DNA of 64,000 nt, taken from the NCBI GenBank assembly GCA_020199835.1, contig JAIVJV010000004.1, forward strand, positions 310,001 to 374,000. Reading direction: 5' to 3'. The notes under the pieces are model-generated. The model was not told where the DNA came from, did not search any database, and saw only the letters and a program-made list of their open reading frames with translations. Positions 9,154 to 17,807 of the stretch are shown here, piece after piece. The position numbers and the translations under genes were made by a program. The DNA is from Acidobacteriota bacterium. Lineage in GTDB: Bacteria; Acidobacteriota; Blastocatellia; Pyrinomonadales; Pyrinomonadaceae. Position 1 is the first letter of the stretch, and each line of letters starts with the position of its first letter.

Positions 9154-9579
9154 CTACAGCAGTGCCAGGTGCCCGCACTGCTTGTACATCGTCATGAAAT
9201 CGAAGTTGTTCCAGGCCTCGACGATCTTTCCGTCGGCGATACGGACGATCGTCATGCCGGTGAACTCGACCGGAGCTTGAGTCGCGGCTCGGCCCATGAG
9301 CTCTCCTTCGTTCTTACCGCGCACTGAGCAACGCGCAGCGACTTTGTCGCCTTCGGCAACCATGTCGTCGATATCGATGGTCAGGTTTGGGAAGGCCTGC
9401 CGGAACACTTCGTAAAACGGCCTGAAGTTGCTCGGGCCTTTGATCGGGCCCGACGGATCATCGGCTAAGCCGTGGGCGATGCCATTTTCATCGAACATTT
9501 CGTCGATCGCTTCGGCGCGTCCCTTGTTCCACACTTCGTCAAACCAGCGACGGAGTATTTGTTTGTTTTCTTCCGACAA
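9154..9579 (-). CDS. Ester cyclase / SnoaL-like polyketide cyclase
   Basis: About 141 residues. I chose TTG 9579 because GGAGG sits five bases upstream and family members begin at SEENKQILRRWFDEVWNKG. The rest (GPIKGPSNFRPFYEVFRQAFPNLTIDIDDMVAEGDKVAARCSVRG ...) is a standard NTF2-fold SnoaL-like protein with the usual EAWNNFDFMTMYKQ ending. The natural substrate of such stand-alone proteins is mostly unknown. It lies 28 bases downstream of the VOC gene on the same strand and is probably cotranscribed with it. Confidence 0.9.
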   Translation of the reverse strand: MSEENKQILRRWFDEVWNKGRAEAIDEMFDENGIAHGLADDPSGPIKGPSNFRPFYEVFRQAFPNLTIDIDDMVAEGDKVAARCSVRGKNEGELMGRAATQAPVEFTGMTIVRIADGKIVEAWNNFDFMTMYKQCGHLALL

Positions 9580-9607
9580 TGAGGCCTCCAATCTCGAACA
9601 CACCACG

Positions 9608-9994
9608 TTAAAAATCCCGGGCGAAATCGTAGAACACGCGAAAGAGATTGCCGTCCAGGTCAGACGCTGTGAACTCATACAGCTTCCACGGCTTTGACTC
9701 CGGAGATGAAATCGTTTGTGCTCCGCCGGCATTCCAGATCTTGTAAAGCTCATCAACCTCATCTTTGCTGTTGAGATTGAGCCAGACCATCACCGGCGAA
9801 GCGTTGCCATGATGCTGGCGGAAGTCACGGTCCGCGAGAAACATGCGGCATTGTCCCTTTGAGATCCCAGCGATCCCGCCGCCGGCGCCGCCCCAATCGA
9901 TGTTGAAGCCGAGTTTGTCCACGTAGTAGTCCAGCGCCGCATTCATGTCGGTCACTGGTATCTCAGGTACGGCCGCCGGAAAGTCGTTTTTCAT
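9608..9994 (-). CDS. VOC (glyoxalase/bleomycin-resistance) family protein
   Basis: 128 residues from ATG 9994 (MKNDFPAAVPEIPVTDMNAAL). It has the two beta-alpha-beta-beta-beta modules of the vicinal oxygen chelate fold: ALDYYVDKLGFNIDW in the first half and FTASDLDGNLFRVFYDF in the second. Proteins of this size act as metal-dependent enzymes or as drug-binding proteins, and the sequence does not say which. It precedes the ester cyclase on the same strand. The open frame extends 60 bases upstream, but that part is not conserved in character. Confidence 0.88.
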   Translation of the reverse strand: MKNDFPAAVPEIPVTDMNAALDYYVDKLGFNIDWGGAGGGIAGISKGQCRMFLADRDFRQHHGNASPVMVWLNLNSKDEVDELYKIWNAGGAQTISSPESKPWKLYEFTASDLDGNLFRVFYDFARDF

Positions 9995-10137
9995 TGGACC
10001 AGCGCCTCGTAATTTCTCCACCACCTGGCAACTGAAGAACGAGTAATCATACAACTTCGACCTTGCCGAAGCGTAAGCCGAACGTTACCTCAACTGAACG
10101 GAATGATTCATGCCGACGTCGAACCGCAACGCTCAGT

Positions 10138-11085
10138 TCATTTTGCCGCGTCTGTTAAATAGGCGTCGTACGCTGCTCGGGCCACCTCAGAGATCAACTT
10201 TTCCTGAGCTGCGTCAGGCAATTTCGATCCACTCACGAGAACCGCAATCGCGAGATGACCTCGACCGGAAGGCAGCGTGATGATGCCGACGTCGTTTGTC
10301 GCTTTCGCCGTGCGTGTAACCTTGTCCTGTTCGCCTGAACCCGTCTTGTCGGCGACGAGTGTGCCCTTCGGTAAGTCTCCTCGCAGTCGCTTCAAACCTG
10401 TAGTTGCTCGTTGCATGAATGCGATTAACAGGTTCTGGTGAGCAGGCTGCAGGATCTTTCCCTGGTGCAGTTGCACGAGGAGTTTTGCAAGATGATCCGC
10501 AGAACCGGTGTTGGGATTTTGGCGGGTCTTCACGTATTCGCCACTCGTGATATGAATGTCCAGGTTTTGAAAACCCAGCGAACGCATTCGCTCGGTGACT
10601 TTGAGTGTGCCACCTGCTAGTTGGACCAGTTTGTCGCTCGAGGTATTGTCGCTGCGAACAATCGAATAATCAATGAGCTGCTCGACCGTGACGTCAACGG
10701 GCTTCTGCCAGAGCGCTGTATTTCCGGGCGTGCCGGGCACGATTTCAGCCGGTGTCACATGAACCTTCTGGTCCAAACGCAGACGGTTCTGTTGTACGTC
10801 CTTCAGAACAGCGACCGCCAGGGGAAGTTTGAATACGCTGTAGAGTGGTAATTGAGAGTTGCCGTTGATGGAGATCGTCCTGCCGGTTTCGATATGGACC
10901 ACAGCGAGACCAACTGTTCCCTGTGCGCCATCCGAGATTGTCTTTAGACGCCGCTCGAGTTCCTGTTCGACTTTGCCCGGCTGAGCGGTTTGTATGCCAG
11001 TTGATTCAGCAGTGGTTGCGCGCTTCGCGCATCCTGAAGTTAACGCGGAGCAGAGCAGCAGAACACAGACCGCGTGAAAGCGCAT
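10138..11085 (-). CDS. Class A beta-lactamase (lipoprotein, PER/A2-like)
   Basis: 315 residues with a lipoprotein signal (SALTSGC, Cys19). Serine beta-lactamase motifs are present: S83-V-F-K86, S145-D-N147 and K247-T-G249. The layout LGF...TTGLKRLRGDLPKGT..KTG resembles the A2/PER-like subclass. The expected omega-loop Glu166/Asn170 motif is not obvious. Between LGF (170-172) and NTGSADHLAKLL the only acidic catalytic candidate is E183 in SGEY. The enzyme may therefore use a divergent omega loop or deacylate poorly. GGAGG lies nine bases before ATG 11085. It is anchored in the periplasm and presumably hydrolyses beta-lactams or acts on wall peptides. Confidence 0.88.
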   Translation of the reverse strand: MRFHAVCVLLLCSALTSGCAKRATTAESTGIQTAQPGKVEQELERRLKTISDGAQGTVGLAVVHIETGRTISINGNSQLPLYSVFKLPLAVAVLKDVQQNRLRLDQKVHVTPAEIVPGTPGNTALWQKPVDVTVEQLIDYSIVRSDNTSSDKLVQLAGGTLKVTERMRSLGFQNLDIHITSGEYVKTRQNPNTGSADHLAKLLVQLHQGKILQPAHQNLLIAFMQRATTGLKRLRGDLPKGTLVADKTGSGEQDKVTRTAKATNDVGIITLPSGRGHLAIAVLVSGSKLPDAAQEKLISEVARAAYDAYLTDAAK

Positions 11086-11167
11086 GAGTGAGATCCTCCG
11101 GGGTTAAATAAACCTCGCTTGCTGCGCTTAGTCAAACAGAAAATTTCGCGGCGCCCCAAAAGGCGCT

Positions 11168-11572
11168 TTACATGTTGTTGGACTTTCGGGACCGTCGCCA
11201 TGGGAAGCTCCACAATCCGCTCGCGGAGAGTATGAGTGAGAAAATCGCGGTCACCTGGAGAGTGAGGAGTGTCCAGACCCAAAAGAGCTTTCCGCTGGAG
11301 TTCGCGATTCGGCCACCGACTAATCCCGCACCGATCATGTGGGCGACGGGTACGACCGAGCCGAGTATCGATCCGAGCATCATAATGATGTACCCCGAGC
11401 GACGTCCGGCAAGCACAGTGGCTCCATACAGCCAGGCAACCATCATGATCACTCCAATGATGTTCTTGAGTCCTCCCGGTTCTATCCCTCGGACCACGTC
11501 CTCCGAGAGGTGAAAGGTCATGAAGAGGATCGAGAGCAGAGACGTGACGGTTAATAACACTTTATGTTTCAT
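11168..11572 (-). CDS. Small four-helix membrane protein
   Basis: 134 residues with four hydrophobic segments (LLTVTSLLSILFMTF; IIGVIMMVAWLYGATVLAG; YIIMMLGSILGSVVPVAHM; FWVWTLLTLQVTAIFSLIL) and a basic C-terminal tail. I do not recognise a named family. The start ATG 11572 overlaps the end of the upstream membrane-protein gene by 11 bases, so the two are translationally coupled and likely work together in the inner membrane. The TTGTA box upstream of the pair suggests control by the neighbouring two-component system. Confidence 0.75.
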   Translation of the reverse strand: MKHKVLLTVTSLLSILFMTFHLSEDVVRGIEPGGLKNIIGVIMMVAWLYGATVLAGRRSGYIIMMLGSILGSVVPVAHMIGAGLVGGRIANSSGKLFWVWTLLTLQVTAIFSLILSASGLWSFPWRRSRKSNNM

Positions 11573-12230
11573 TTGCTGCTGTTTGATTTTTGTAAGCTCT
11601 GATACGCGTTTGTAAAGCGATTCGGACCAGCCAGTAGATCATTGCCGCCAACGGCAAAAGCGCCGGAATAAACCACACGGCTGCTCCGCGCCACGCCTTT
11701 GGAAATACCTGTTGCTGGCCCAGAAAGAAGGAACCGGTAGCGATAAAAAACGAAAAGCACATGCGCCAAAGATGGCGTGCGATTCGCTGGGTCCCGGAAA
11801 CGCCACGCACGAGCATGCGAAGGTCACCGGCAGCAGCAAGCAAAGCCACAAAACCAAGGAAGAAGATCATTCCCACCGGAACGCCGGGTTTTGGCGCAAC
11901 TGCTCCAGTCACCAATCTTCCGACCTGGACCATGATGAGAACTCCGACCCCCAGGGCAAACAGAAACGCACCCCAATCGAAAATACTCGTTTCCCCTTCT
12001 CGCCGCCTGGCAGTTAACCACGCGGTCGCCACCAGATAACATGCGAGTAGCCCGCCGACGACATTGCCGAGATACGCCGCGCTAAAACCCATGACGAGCA
12101 TCGCGACGAAAAATACGTTCCCGGTCATGCGATGCCGTCGAGTGCCCTTCCGAAACGACATTGCGGCCGCCCCGGAAAGAACCGCTGCGACGCCGCCGCA
12201 AATGTGAAGAACTAAAATGAACAGCCTCAT
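11562..12230 (-). CDS. DUF2306-like multi-helix membrane protein
   Basis: About 222 residues from ATG 12230 (MRLFILVLHICGGVAAVLSG). Seven hydrophobic segments are visible. The pattern HICGG...AMSFRKGTRRHRMTG...VFF and the later RHLWRMCFSFFIATGSFF resemble DUF2306-type heme-like integral membrane proteins, whose conserved His residues sit in helices. Function unknown. It is the first gene of a two-gene minus-strand operon. The gene starts about 55 bases below a TTGTAAAAAGTTGTA box. Confidence 0.75.
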   Translation of the reverse strand: MRLFILVLHICGGVAAVLSGAAAMSFRKGTRRHRMTGNVFFVAMLVMGFSAAYLGNVVGGLLACYLVATAWLTARRREGETSIFDWGAFLFALGVGVLIMVQVGRLVTGAVAPKPGVPVGMIFFLGFVALLAAAGDLRMLVRGVSGTQRIARHLWRMCFSFFIATGSFFLGQQQVFPKAWRGAAVWFIPALLPLAAMIYWLVRIALQTRIRAYKNQTAANET

Positions 12231-12283
12231 CCTTCGCACTCTATAGACCTCAAACGTCCAAGTCTCCACACGCTGTAACTAGA

Positions 12284-12298
12284 TTGTAAAAAGTTGTA
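12284..12298 (-). promoter_or_regulatory. TTGTA-N5-TTGTA direct-repeat box (copy 1)
   Basis: TTGTAAAAAGTTGTA, two five-base repeats with a ten-base period, as bound in tandem by OmpR/PhoB-type regulators. It lies between the response regulator stop and the start of the DUF2306-like operon. The identical 15-mer occurs upstream of the histidine kinase. Confidence 0.5.
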
Positions 12299-12330
12299 CC
12301 GAAGGGAAGAGAACTCGTTCTTGTTAAGGT

Positions 12331-13011
12331 CTATTCGATAAAGCGATAGCCGATTCGATGAACGGTAATAATGTGCCGCGGCTGGGATGGATCGGGTTCG
12401 ATTTTCTGCCGCAGCCTGGCGATGTGGTTGTCAACCGTACGCGTAATCGGGCTGCTTTCATATCCCCAAACTTCGTCCAGCAGTTGATCGCGGGTGACGA
12501 TTTCACCCCGATGCCGGATCAGGTAACGCAAGATCTCAAATTCGCGAGCTGAGAGCTCTAATGGCTCGCCCCGTTTGCGCGCCGTATATTTTTTGAAATT
12601 CAACTCCACTTCGCCGAACGTAAAATTCTCGATCTCGCCAACTTGTTTTGCAGCCCTTCGCAAATGTGCCCTGACTCGCGCGAGCAGTTCCTTGATGCTG
12701 AAAGGTTTCGTCACGTAATCATCCGCGCCGACCTCGAGACCGACTACCTTGTCGGTTTCCTGACTGCGAGCTGTCAGCATAATGATCGGCGTTTCGATCC
12801 CGCGCGTGCGCAACGTGCGGCACACGTCCAGGCCGCTCATCACCGGCAACATCACATCGAGCAGAATGATGTCGGGTTTCTCAGCCGAGGCCTTCTCTAA
12901 ACCTTCTTTCCCGTTGCGCGCGACAGCGACCTCGTAGCCCTCATACTCACAGCTGTCTTTTAGGCCGAGAACCATGTTGGGTTCGTCTTCGATTATCAGG
13001 ACTTTGGTCAA
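12331..13011 (-). CDS. OmpR/PhoB-family response regulator
   Basis: 226 residues. The receiver domain has the acidic pair (IIEDE), phospho-acceptor D52 (LLDVMLP) and the switch/anchor residues TA..YVTKPF. A winged-helix DNA-binding domain follows ([17 protein letters not shown], then [14 protein letters not shown] and [11 protein letters not shown]). It is cytosolic and acts as a transcription factor after phosphorylation. The kinase gene ends 18 bases upstream, so the order in the transcript is kinase then regulator. Two identical direct-repeat boxes near this operon are plausible binding sites, implying autoregulation and control of the membrane-protein pair. Confidence 0.96.
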   Translation of the reverse strand: MTKVLIIEDEPNMVLGLKDSCEYEGYEVAVARNGKEGLEKASAEKPDIILLDVMLPVMSGLDVCRTLRTRGIETPIIMLTARSQETDKVVGLEVGADDYVTKPFSIKELLARVRAHLRRAAKQVGEIENFTFGEVELNFKKYTARKRGEPLELSAREFEILRYLIRHRGEIVTRDQLLDEVWGYESSPITRTVDNHIARLRQKIEPDPSQPRHIITVHRIGYRFIE

Positions 13012-13029
13012 ACTATGTGTCTCCCCAAA

Positions 13030-14565
13030 CTATGCTTTAGCCTCAGCGGTGTCGCGCGCGAGCGGAAGAAGAATCTTGAAGCGGCTGCCCTTACCGACGT
13101 CGCTTTCGACGGAGATGGTTCCCTTGTGAGCTTCAATAATGTGCTTCACCAGCGATAAGCCGAGGCCGCTGCCTTTCACGTCATGGACCAACCCGTTGCC
13201 CACCCGGTAAAACTTGTCGAACACCTTGGCCTGTTCCGCGCGTGGAATGCCAATGCCGCGATCGGCGATTTCGATGGAAAGATCCGACCCGAGCGTTTCC
13301 GTTTTGATCGAAAGCTGCTTCACCTCACCTGAGTATTTCATTGCATTATCAACAAGATTTGAGATCGCCTGGGCCATTGCATCGCGATCGATCAAGACTG
13401 GCGGCAGATCGGGTTGTATGTTGGTTTGCACGTCAAAGCCCGAGTTCTTGATCTGATAGCGATAGCTGGAAAGCACATTGTCGATCACTTCCGCCATGTC
13501 AGTGTGCACGAAGTCATACGTTTTCCGTCCCGCCTCGATTTTGGAAAAATCGAGGATGTTGTCGATCATCTTGTTCAAACGCCGGCTTTCCTCGCGAATG
13601 ATCCCGTAGTACTCGATCTTCTTTTCTTCACTCTTGACGCGGCCTAGTTCGAGTATTTCCGAAAACAGACTGAGTAGCGCGAGCGGTGTCTTTAGTTCAT
13701 GTGAGACATTCGCGACGAAATTTGATTTCGCCTGCGCCAGACGTGCTTCGCGATCGGTGGCCCTCAGGATTAGAGCTAAACCGCCGAGCAGGAACACTAC
13801 GACCAGGACAGTTGCTCCGGCACTATGCAAAAAACTCTGGCGCGCGAGGTAATCGAGATCTGTATTCTTCAGGCCGACTGCTGCTTTCCAGTTCGAGAAC
13901 GGGCGATCAAGATTGGTTTCGAGAAAATATGTCTTCTGAGGCGCCGCGTTTGCATAAAGTACTCGCTGATTTTCATCGGTAATCTGAAGGGCGACGTTTA
14001 ACGACTCATGGCCTGATTTGGCGATGGTTTCACTAATACTGCGCGCTATGACGTCATCGCTGATGAAGTGTTCATTCAACAAGGCACCTGCAAACCCGTC
14101 TTTCAAGGGATAAAATAAAAACTTCCCGTCGAATAAGTACTGGCGATTACCATCAACAAAACTTTGGGCCATCCGGGCTCGCTCAAACAGAAACAAGAGC
14201 TGGGCTTGATTCGTGGTAAATCGGGAAACAAAGATCTCCTCGATCTCAGGATGCGAACGCTTTACGTTGGCAAAATGTTTTTCGATCTGTTGCGCCGCTC
14301 CGGGGGAGGAAAGATCGAGGCTGGCGATTGGGTTCAAGGTCTGAGTTGCGAGCGCCTCGAGGCGTTGTTTCATCAGGTGCTCTACAATGGTTAATCCCTG
14401 CCGAAAGTTGTCCTTGAATGTGGCTTTGGATTTGATCTGGAGTTCTGCGAGCGATCGATACTGCAGATAAGTCAAAACCATGACGGGAAGGAGCACGCCG
14501 ACTGACGCGAGTATGATCAACTTTTTTCGCAGCGATAATTTGCTGATTACATCCCGGAACAGCAT
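13030..14565 (-). CDS. Sensor histidine kinase
   Basis: 511 residues. An N-terminal membrane helix (KLIILASVGVLLPVMVLTYL) is followed by an extracytoplasmic sensor region of about 210 residues, a second helix (VLVVVFLLGGLALILRA), a HisKA domain with H289 (VSHELKTPL) and an HATPase_c domain (N-box NLVDNAMKYS, DRGIGIP, GSGLGLSLV). The sensor region has no recognisable PAS or Cache motif; the ligand is unknown. The gene is divergent from the PqqD cassette across a 214-base spacer that contains a TTGTA-N5-TTGTA box. Confidence 0.95.
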   Translation of the reverse strand: MLFRDVISKLSLRKKLIILASVGVLLPVMVLTYLQYRSLAELQIKSKATFKDNFRQGLTIVEHLMKQRLEALATQTLNPIASLDLSSPGAAQQIEKHFANVKRSHPEIEEIFVSRFTTNQAQLLFLFERARMAQSFVDGNRQYLFDGKFLFYPLKDGFAGALLNEHFISDDVIARSISETIAKSGHESLNVALQITDENQRVLYANAAPQKTYFLETNLDRPFSNWKAAVGLKNTDLDYLARQSFLHSAGATVLVVVFLLGGLALILRATDREARLAQAKSNFVANVSHELKTPLALLSLFSEILELGRVKSEEKKIEYYGIIREESRRLNKMIDNILDFSKIEAGRKTYDFVHTDMAEVIDNVLSSYRYQIKNSGFDVQTNIQPDLPPVLIDRDAMAQAISNLVDNAMKYSGEVKQLSIKTETLGSDLSIEIADRGIGIPRAEQAKVFDKFYRVGNGLVHDVKGSGLGLSLVKHIIEAHKGTISVESDVGKGSRFKILLPLARDTAEAKA

Positions 14566-14608
14566 TTATCGAATTGTACAGAAGGTAGGCCAATCGTTCC
14601 CACGGGAG

Positions 14609-14623
14609 TTGTAAAAAGTTGTA
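14609..14623 (-). promoter_or_regulatory. TTGTA-N5-TTGTA direct-repeat box (copy 2)
   Basis: The same 15-mer as at 12284-12298, 44 bases upstream of the kinase start and 157 bases upstream of the divergent PqqD gene. It could serve either promoter. Its presence on both sides of the two-component operon is what makes it notable. Confidence 0.5.
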
Positions 14624-14779
14624 AATCGCGTGGCGAACACTTTTTATCCGCCGGCCACTACGCCCACGGTTTTGCCACGCCCGAACAGGATCTTGTAGAA
14701 TTTCTTACAGCTGCAAAGTCCGACTTCTAAAATAGCCTGCGTATTGCATCTATATTCCATATCAGGTGAACAAATAGCT

Positions 14780-15235
14780 ATGAATAATCAGCGATTCAAG
14801 GTAAATACCCCCACGGTTACGCACGAGACCATCGACGGGGAGGCCGTAATCATCAATCTCGATAGCGGCAACTACTACAGCCTCTTAGACGTCGGATCCT
14901 TTATTTGGGGTCTCGTTGAAAACGGAGCCTCCGCAAACGAGGTTCAGAGTCAGGTTCTGCAAACCTACCAAGGCAGCCTGTCGGACATCGATCGAGGCGT
15001 GCAGGAGTTACTGGCCCAACTACAACAGGAGAACCTGATCGTTCCGGTTAACGGAGCTGCAGAAGTCTCCGACCTAACTGCCGCCGGGCCTTCCAACAAT
15101 CATCACGAGAAGCCGTCGTTCAATCCACCATTGCTGCATAAGTATTCCGACATGCAGGAATTGTTGCTGCTGGATCCTATTCACGACGTCGATGACGCGG
15201 GCTGGCCCAAGCCGGTTCCGGATGCACCGCGGTGA
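14780..15235 (+). CDS. PqqD-like RiPP recognition protein with conserved C-terminal tail
   Basis: 151 residues from ATG 14780, with AGGTGA about ten bases upstream. Residues 1-95 are a PqqD-like domain: VTHETIDGEAVIINLDSGNYYSL, then FIWGLVENGASANEV and a helix ending in LLAQLQQENLI. PqqD domains bind leader peptides of ribosomally made natural products (RiPP recognition elements). After a flexible linker comes a tail KYSDMQELLLLDPIHDVDDAGWPKP (about residues 120-145) that is not part of the PqqD fold. It could be a docking helix or a modified substrate. It is the first gene of a cassette with a kinase, glycosyltransferases and a nucleotidyltransferase. Confidence 0.85.
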   Translation: MNNQRFKVNTPTVTHETIDGEAVIINLDSGNYYSLLDVGSFIWGLVENGASANEVQSQVLQTYQGSLSDIDRGVQELLAQLQQENLIVPVNGAAEVSDLTAAGPSNNHHEKPSFNPPLLHKYSDMQELLLLDPIHDVDDAGWPKPVPDAPR

Positions 15236-15268
15236 GATTCACAAACAAGAACTTGTCCCTATCAACAC

Positions 15269-16375
15269 ATGCTCACGTCCCAGGTGGTTCCAGCAGAGAT
15301 CACAGCTGAAGAAGAATCGTCCAAACCGGTCGAGTACTTCCAATCCGTCTACGATCTCTTCAAGTCATCCCAACGGAAGACTGGTCCAGTCGAACGCAGC
15401 TACATCATTGGTGGCTATCACATCCGGCTGAGTTTTGCCGGTCCGGCTTTGCTGTCGCTGACGAAAGCCCTCGAACATCTCGCCGCGGATGAGCACTCGA
15501 CTCCCGATCTGACGATTTGTCTCTGGGATTCCGAGTCGACCAAACAACGCATGATTTCGCGGCCGTGGCAAGAGAGCGACTTTCTGGCGCGCGGCGTGAT
15601 CCAGGGTTACAACACGGACCGGATTTACACCGCGTTTCAACATGGATCAGGCGCTGTCAGCGTGCTTGATAAGGAACGCGATCTCGCGGTTTTCTGGGCG
15701 CCTGACTCGAAGCTTCCGTATTGGGAATACGGATCACCGTTGAGGAGCATCCTTCACTGGTGGCTCTTGAGCCAGGGATTGCAGCTGGTCCATGCGGCCG
15801 CGGTTGGCAACTCAGACGGCGGAGTGTTGATAGGTGGAAAAGGCGGAAGCGGCAAGTCGACTACCGCGCTGGCCTGTCTTGAGTCAAACCTCAACTACAT
15901 CGGTGATGATTACACGTTGCTGGCGTTGCATCCCGGTCGTCCAGTGGTCCATAGCCTCTACAATTCCGCAAAACTAAACAGCGATCATGTACAGCGCTTT
16001 CCGGTGTTGTTACCGAAAGTCGCCAACCCGGATCGATTAGCTGACGAGAAAGCGCTGCTATTTGTAAACGAACACTATCCGGCGAAGGTCGCGACACAGC
16101 TGCCGGTTCGAGCCGTGCTACTACCTCGAGTAACAGGTGTTCCCGAGACTCGTTGGAAACGAGTTTCCGTGGCGATGACTTTAGCGGCGTTGGCTCCGAG
16201 TACCATCTTCCAGCTTCCGCGTGCGGGAAACGAAGCGTTTCGCTTCTTGGCCGCGTTTATTCGTCAGCTTCCTTGCTTCAGTCTGGAAGTCGGCACAAAT
16301 CTCTCCACCATTCCACCAGTGATCGAGAAATTGCTGGCGGAGATTCAATCGACTGGTTTGCGTCGAGAGGAATAA
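15269..16375 (+). CDS. HprK-related serine kinase-like protein
   Basis: 368 residues. A P-loop GGKGGSGKST lies near residues 189-198, preceded by LVHAAAV and followed by YIGDDYTLL, the arrangement of the HPr kinase/phosphorylase C-terminal domain. The roughly 180 residues before it form a domain often seen in HprK-like proteins of peptide clusters. In lasso-peptide loci such kinases phosphorylate the peptide C-terminus; here the substrate is inferred from context, not sequence. The gene follows the PqqD gene by 33 bases and is nearly contiguous with the first glycosyltransferase. Confidence 0.85.
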   Translation: MLTSQVVPAEITAEEESSKPVEYFQSVYDLFKSSQRKTGPVERSYIIGGYHIRLSFAGPALLSLTKALEHLAADEHSTPDLTICLWDSESTKQRMISRPWQESDFLARGVIQGYNTDRIYTAFQHGSGAVSVLDKERDLAVFWAPDSKLPYWEYGSPLRSILHWWLLSQGLQLVHAAAVGNSDGGVLIGGKGGSGKSTTALACLESNLNYIGDDYTLLALHPGRPVVHSLYNSAKLNSDHVQRFPVLLPKVANPDRLADEKALLFVNEHYPAKVATQLPVRAVLLPRVTGVPETRWKRVSVAMTLAALAPSTIFQLPRAGNEAFRFLAAFIRQLPCFSLEVGTNLSTIPPVIEKLLAEIQSTGLRREE

Positions 16376-16376
16376 G

Positions 16377-17108
16377 TTGGCTCCTTTAGTCAGCGTAATC
16401 ATACCTGTTTTCAACGGCGAGCGATTTTTGCGCGACGCGGTTCAGAGTGTGTTGGACCAGAATTATTCGGGTCTCGAAATCATTATCGTTGACGACGGTT
16501 CGACAGACGGCACCGCAACGATTGCGAAGAGTTTTCCTGAAACAGTTCGCTATCTGCATCAAGCTAATCAAGGTCCCGCCGCCGCGCGCAATCGCGGAAT
16601 CGAGCATGCGCAAGGAAGTCTTCTCGCTTTTGCGGATGCGGACGACCTGTGGCCTGCTGACAAACTCGCGCTGCAACTTTCTTTCCTGATGACAGACCCG
16701 GCAACGGAAATCGTGATGGGACGGATTCAGCAGGTGCTTATATCACGAACAGTGGAGGGCCAAACTCAAACGGAAGAGTTCGGTGAACCTGCTTTCTCGG
16801 TCAACTTGGGAAGCGCCGTTATTAGAAAGTCTGTTTTCGAGCGCGTTGGACTGCTTGATGAAACCATGCGTTACAGCGAGGACGTCGACTGGTTCATGCG
16901 GGCCAGGGAAGCCGGTGCCGCAATCGCAACGATTGACGCGGTCACGCTGTTTTATCGTCAGCATGAAGAGAATATGACGCGAGGCAAAAGCACGTCCGAA
17001 CTCAACGTGTTGAAGGCGCTGAAGAGATCCCTGGATCGACGTAGAGAGCGGACAGGAGTTGCCGCAGCCCTACCGACGTTCAAACTTTCCGCGGAGGAGC
17101 AGAGCTAA
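16377..17108 (+). CDS. GT2 family glycosyltransferase (1 of 3)
   Basis: 243 residues of the GT-A fold: VSVIIPVFNGERFL, IIIVDDGSTDGT, ARNRGIEHAQG and the nucleotide-sugar/metal motif FADADDLWP. There are no membrane helices, so it should be cytosolic. The start is TTG 16377, one base after the kinase stop, with GAGG just upstream. The tail (RSLDRRRERTG) matches the tails of the two following glycosyltransferases, so the three look like tandem duplicates. The acceptor is unknown; context suggests the product of the PqqD/HprK cassette. Confidence 0.93.
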   Translation: MAPLVSVIIPVFNGERFLRDAVQSVLDQNYSGLEIIIVDDGSTDGTATIAKSFPETVRYLHQANQGPAAARNRGIEHAQGSLLAFADADDLWPADKLALQLSFLMTDPATEIVMGRIQQVLISRTVEGQTQTEEFGEPAFSVNLGSAVIRKSVFERVGLLDETMRYSEDVDWFMRAREAGAAIATIDAVTLFYRQHEENMTRGKSTSELNVLKALKRSLDRRRERTGVAAALPTFKLSAEEQS

Positions 17109-17797
17109 TGACTGAGCAGCAGCAGCCGCTGGTCAGTGTCATCATTCCCGTTTACAACGGTGCGCGCTTTCTCCGTGCTGCCCTGGAGAGTGTCTTTGCC
17201 CAAACCTATCGCCCGATTGACGTGATCGTTGTCGACGACGGCTCAGCAGATGACAGTGGTGTTATCGCGCAAAGTTTTCCCGAGGTGCGTTACCTCCGTC
17301 AGCAAAATCAGGGTGTCGCAGCAGCGAGAAACAATGGGATCGAATCCGCGCGAGGTGACTTCTTCGCGTTTCTCGATCAGGACGACCTCTGGACTCCTGA
17401 GAAGCTCAGACTCCAGATTGAACACCAGCTGAACAATCCGGAGTTGGGCTACACGCTCACTCATCAACAATTCTTTCTCGAACCGGGAACGACGCTTCCT
17501 GTCTGGTTCAGAAAGGAACTCTTGACTTCTGTTCATACTGGTTGGGTGCTCGGTACGCTCGTTGTTCGACGAACAGCGTTTCAGCAGGTTGGTAATTTCG
17601 CTACGGGCTATTCAGCTGCGAACGACAGTGACTGGTTCTTCCGGGCAAAAGCCGCCGAAATACCAATGGCAATCATTCCGGAATTGCTCCTGCTGAAGCG
17701 AATTCACGAAGCTAACGATTCCGGCCGCGCGAAGGAAATCCTGTCGGAGTTGCTAAAGGTAGTGAGGAGTTCGCTGGACCGGCAACGAAGCCAATAG
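17108..17797 (+). CDS. GT2 family glycosyltransferase (2 of 3)
   Basis: 229 residues with the same GT-A motifs: VSVIIPVYNGARFL, VIVVDDGSADDSG, AARNNGIESARG and FLDQDDLWTP. The ATG at 17108 shares a base with the stop of the previous gene (TAATG), showing translational coupling. The catalytic acidic motif reads DQDD instead of the DADD of the neighbours. Cytosolic, no membrane segment. The C-terminus SSLDRQRSQ resembles the paralogue upstream. Confidence 0.93.
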   Translation: MTEQQQPLVSVIIPVYNGARFLRAALESVFAQTYRPIDVIVVDDGSADDSGVIAQSFPEVRYLRQQNQGVAAARNNGIESARGDFFAFLDQDDLWTPEKLRLQIEHQLNNPELGYTLTHQQFFLEPGTTLPVWFRKELLTSVHTGWVLGTLVVRRTAFQQVGNFATGYSAANDSDWFFRAKAAEIPMAIIPELLLLKRIHEANDSGRAKEILSELLKVVRSSLDRQRSQ

Positions 17798-17807
17798 AAA
17801 AAGTGAA

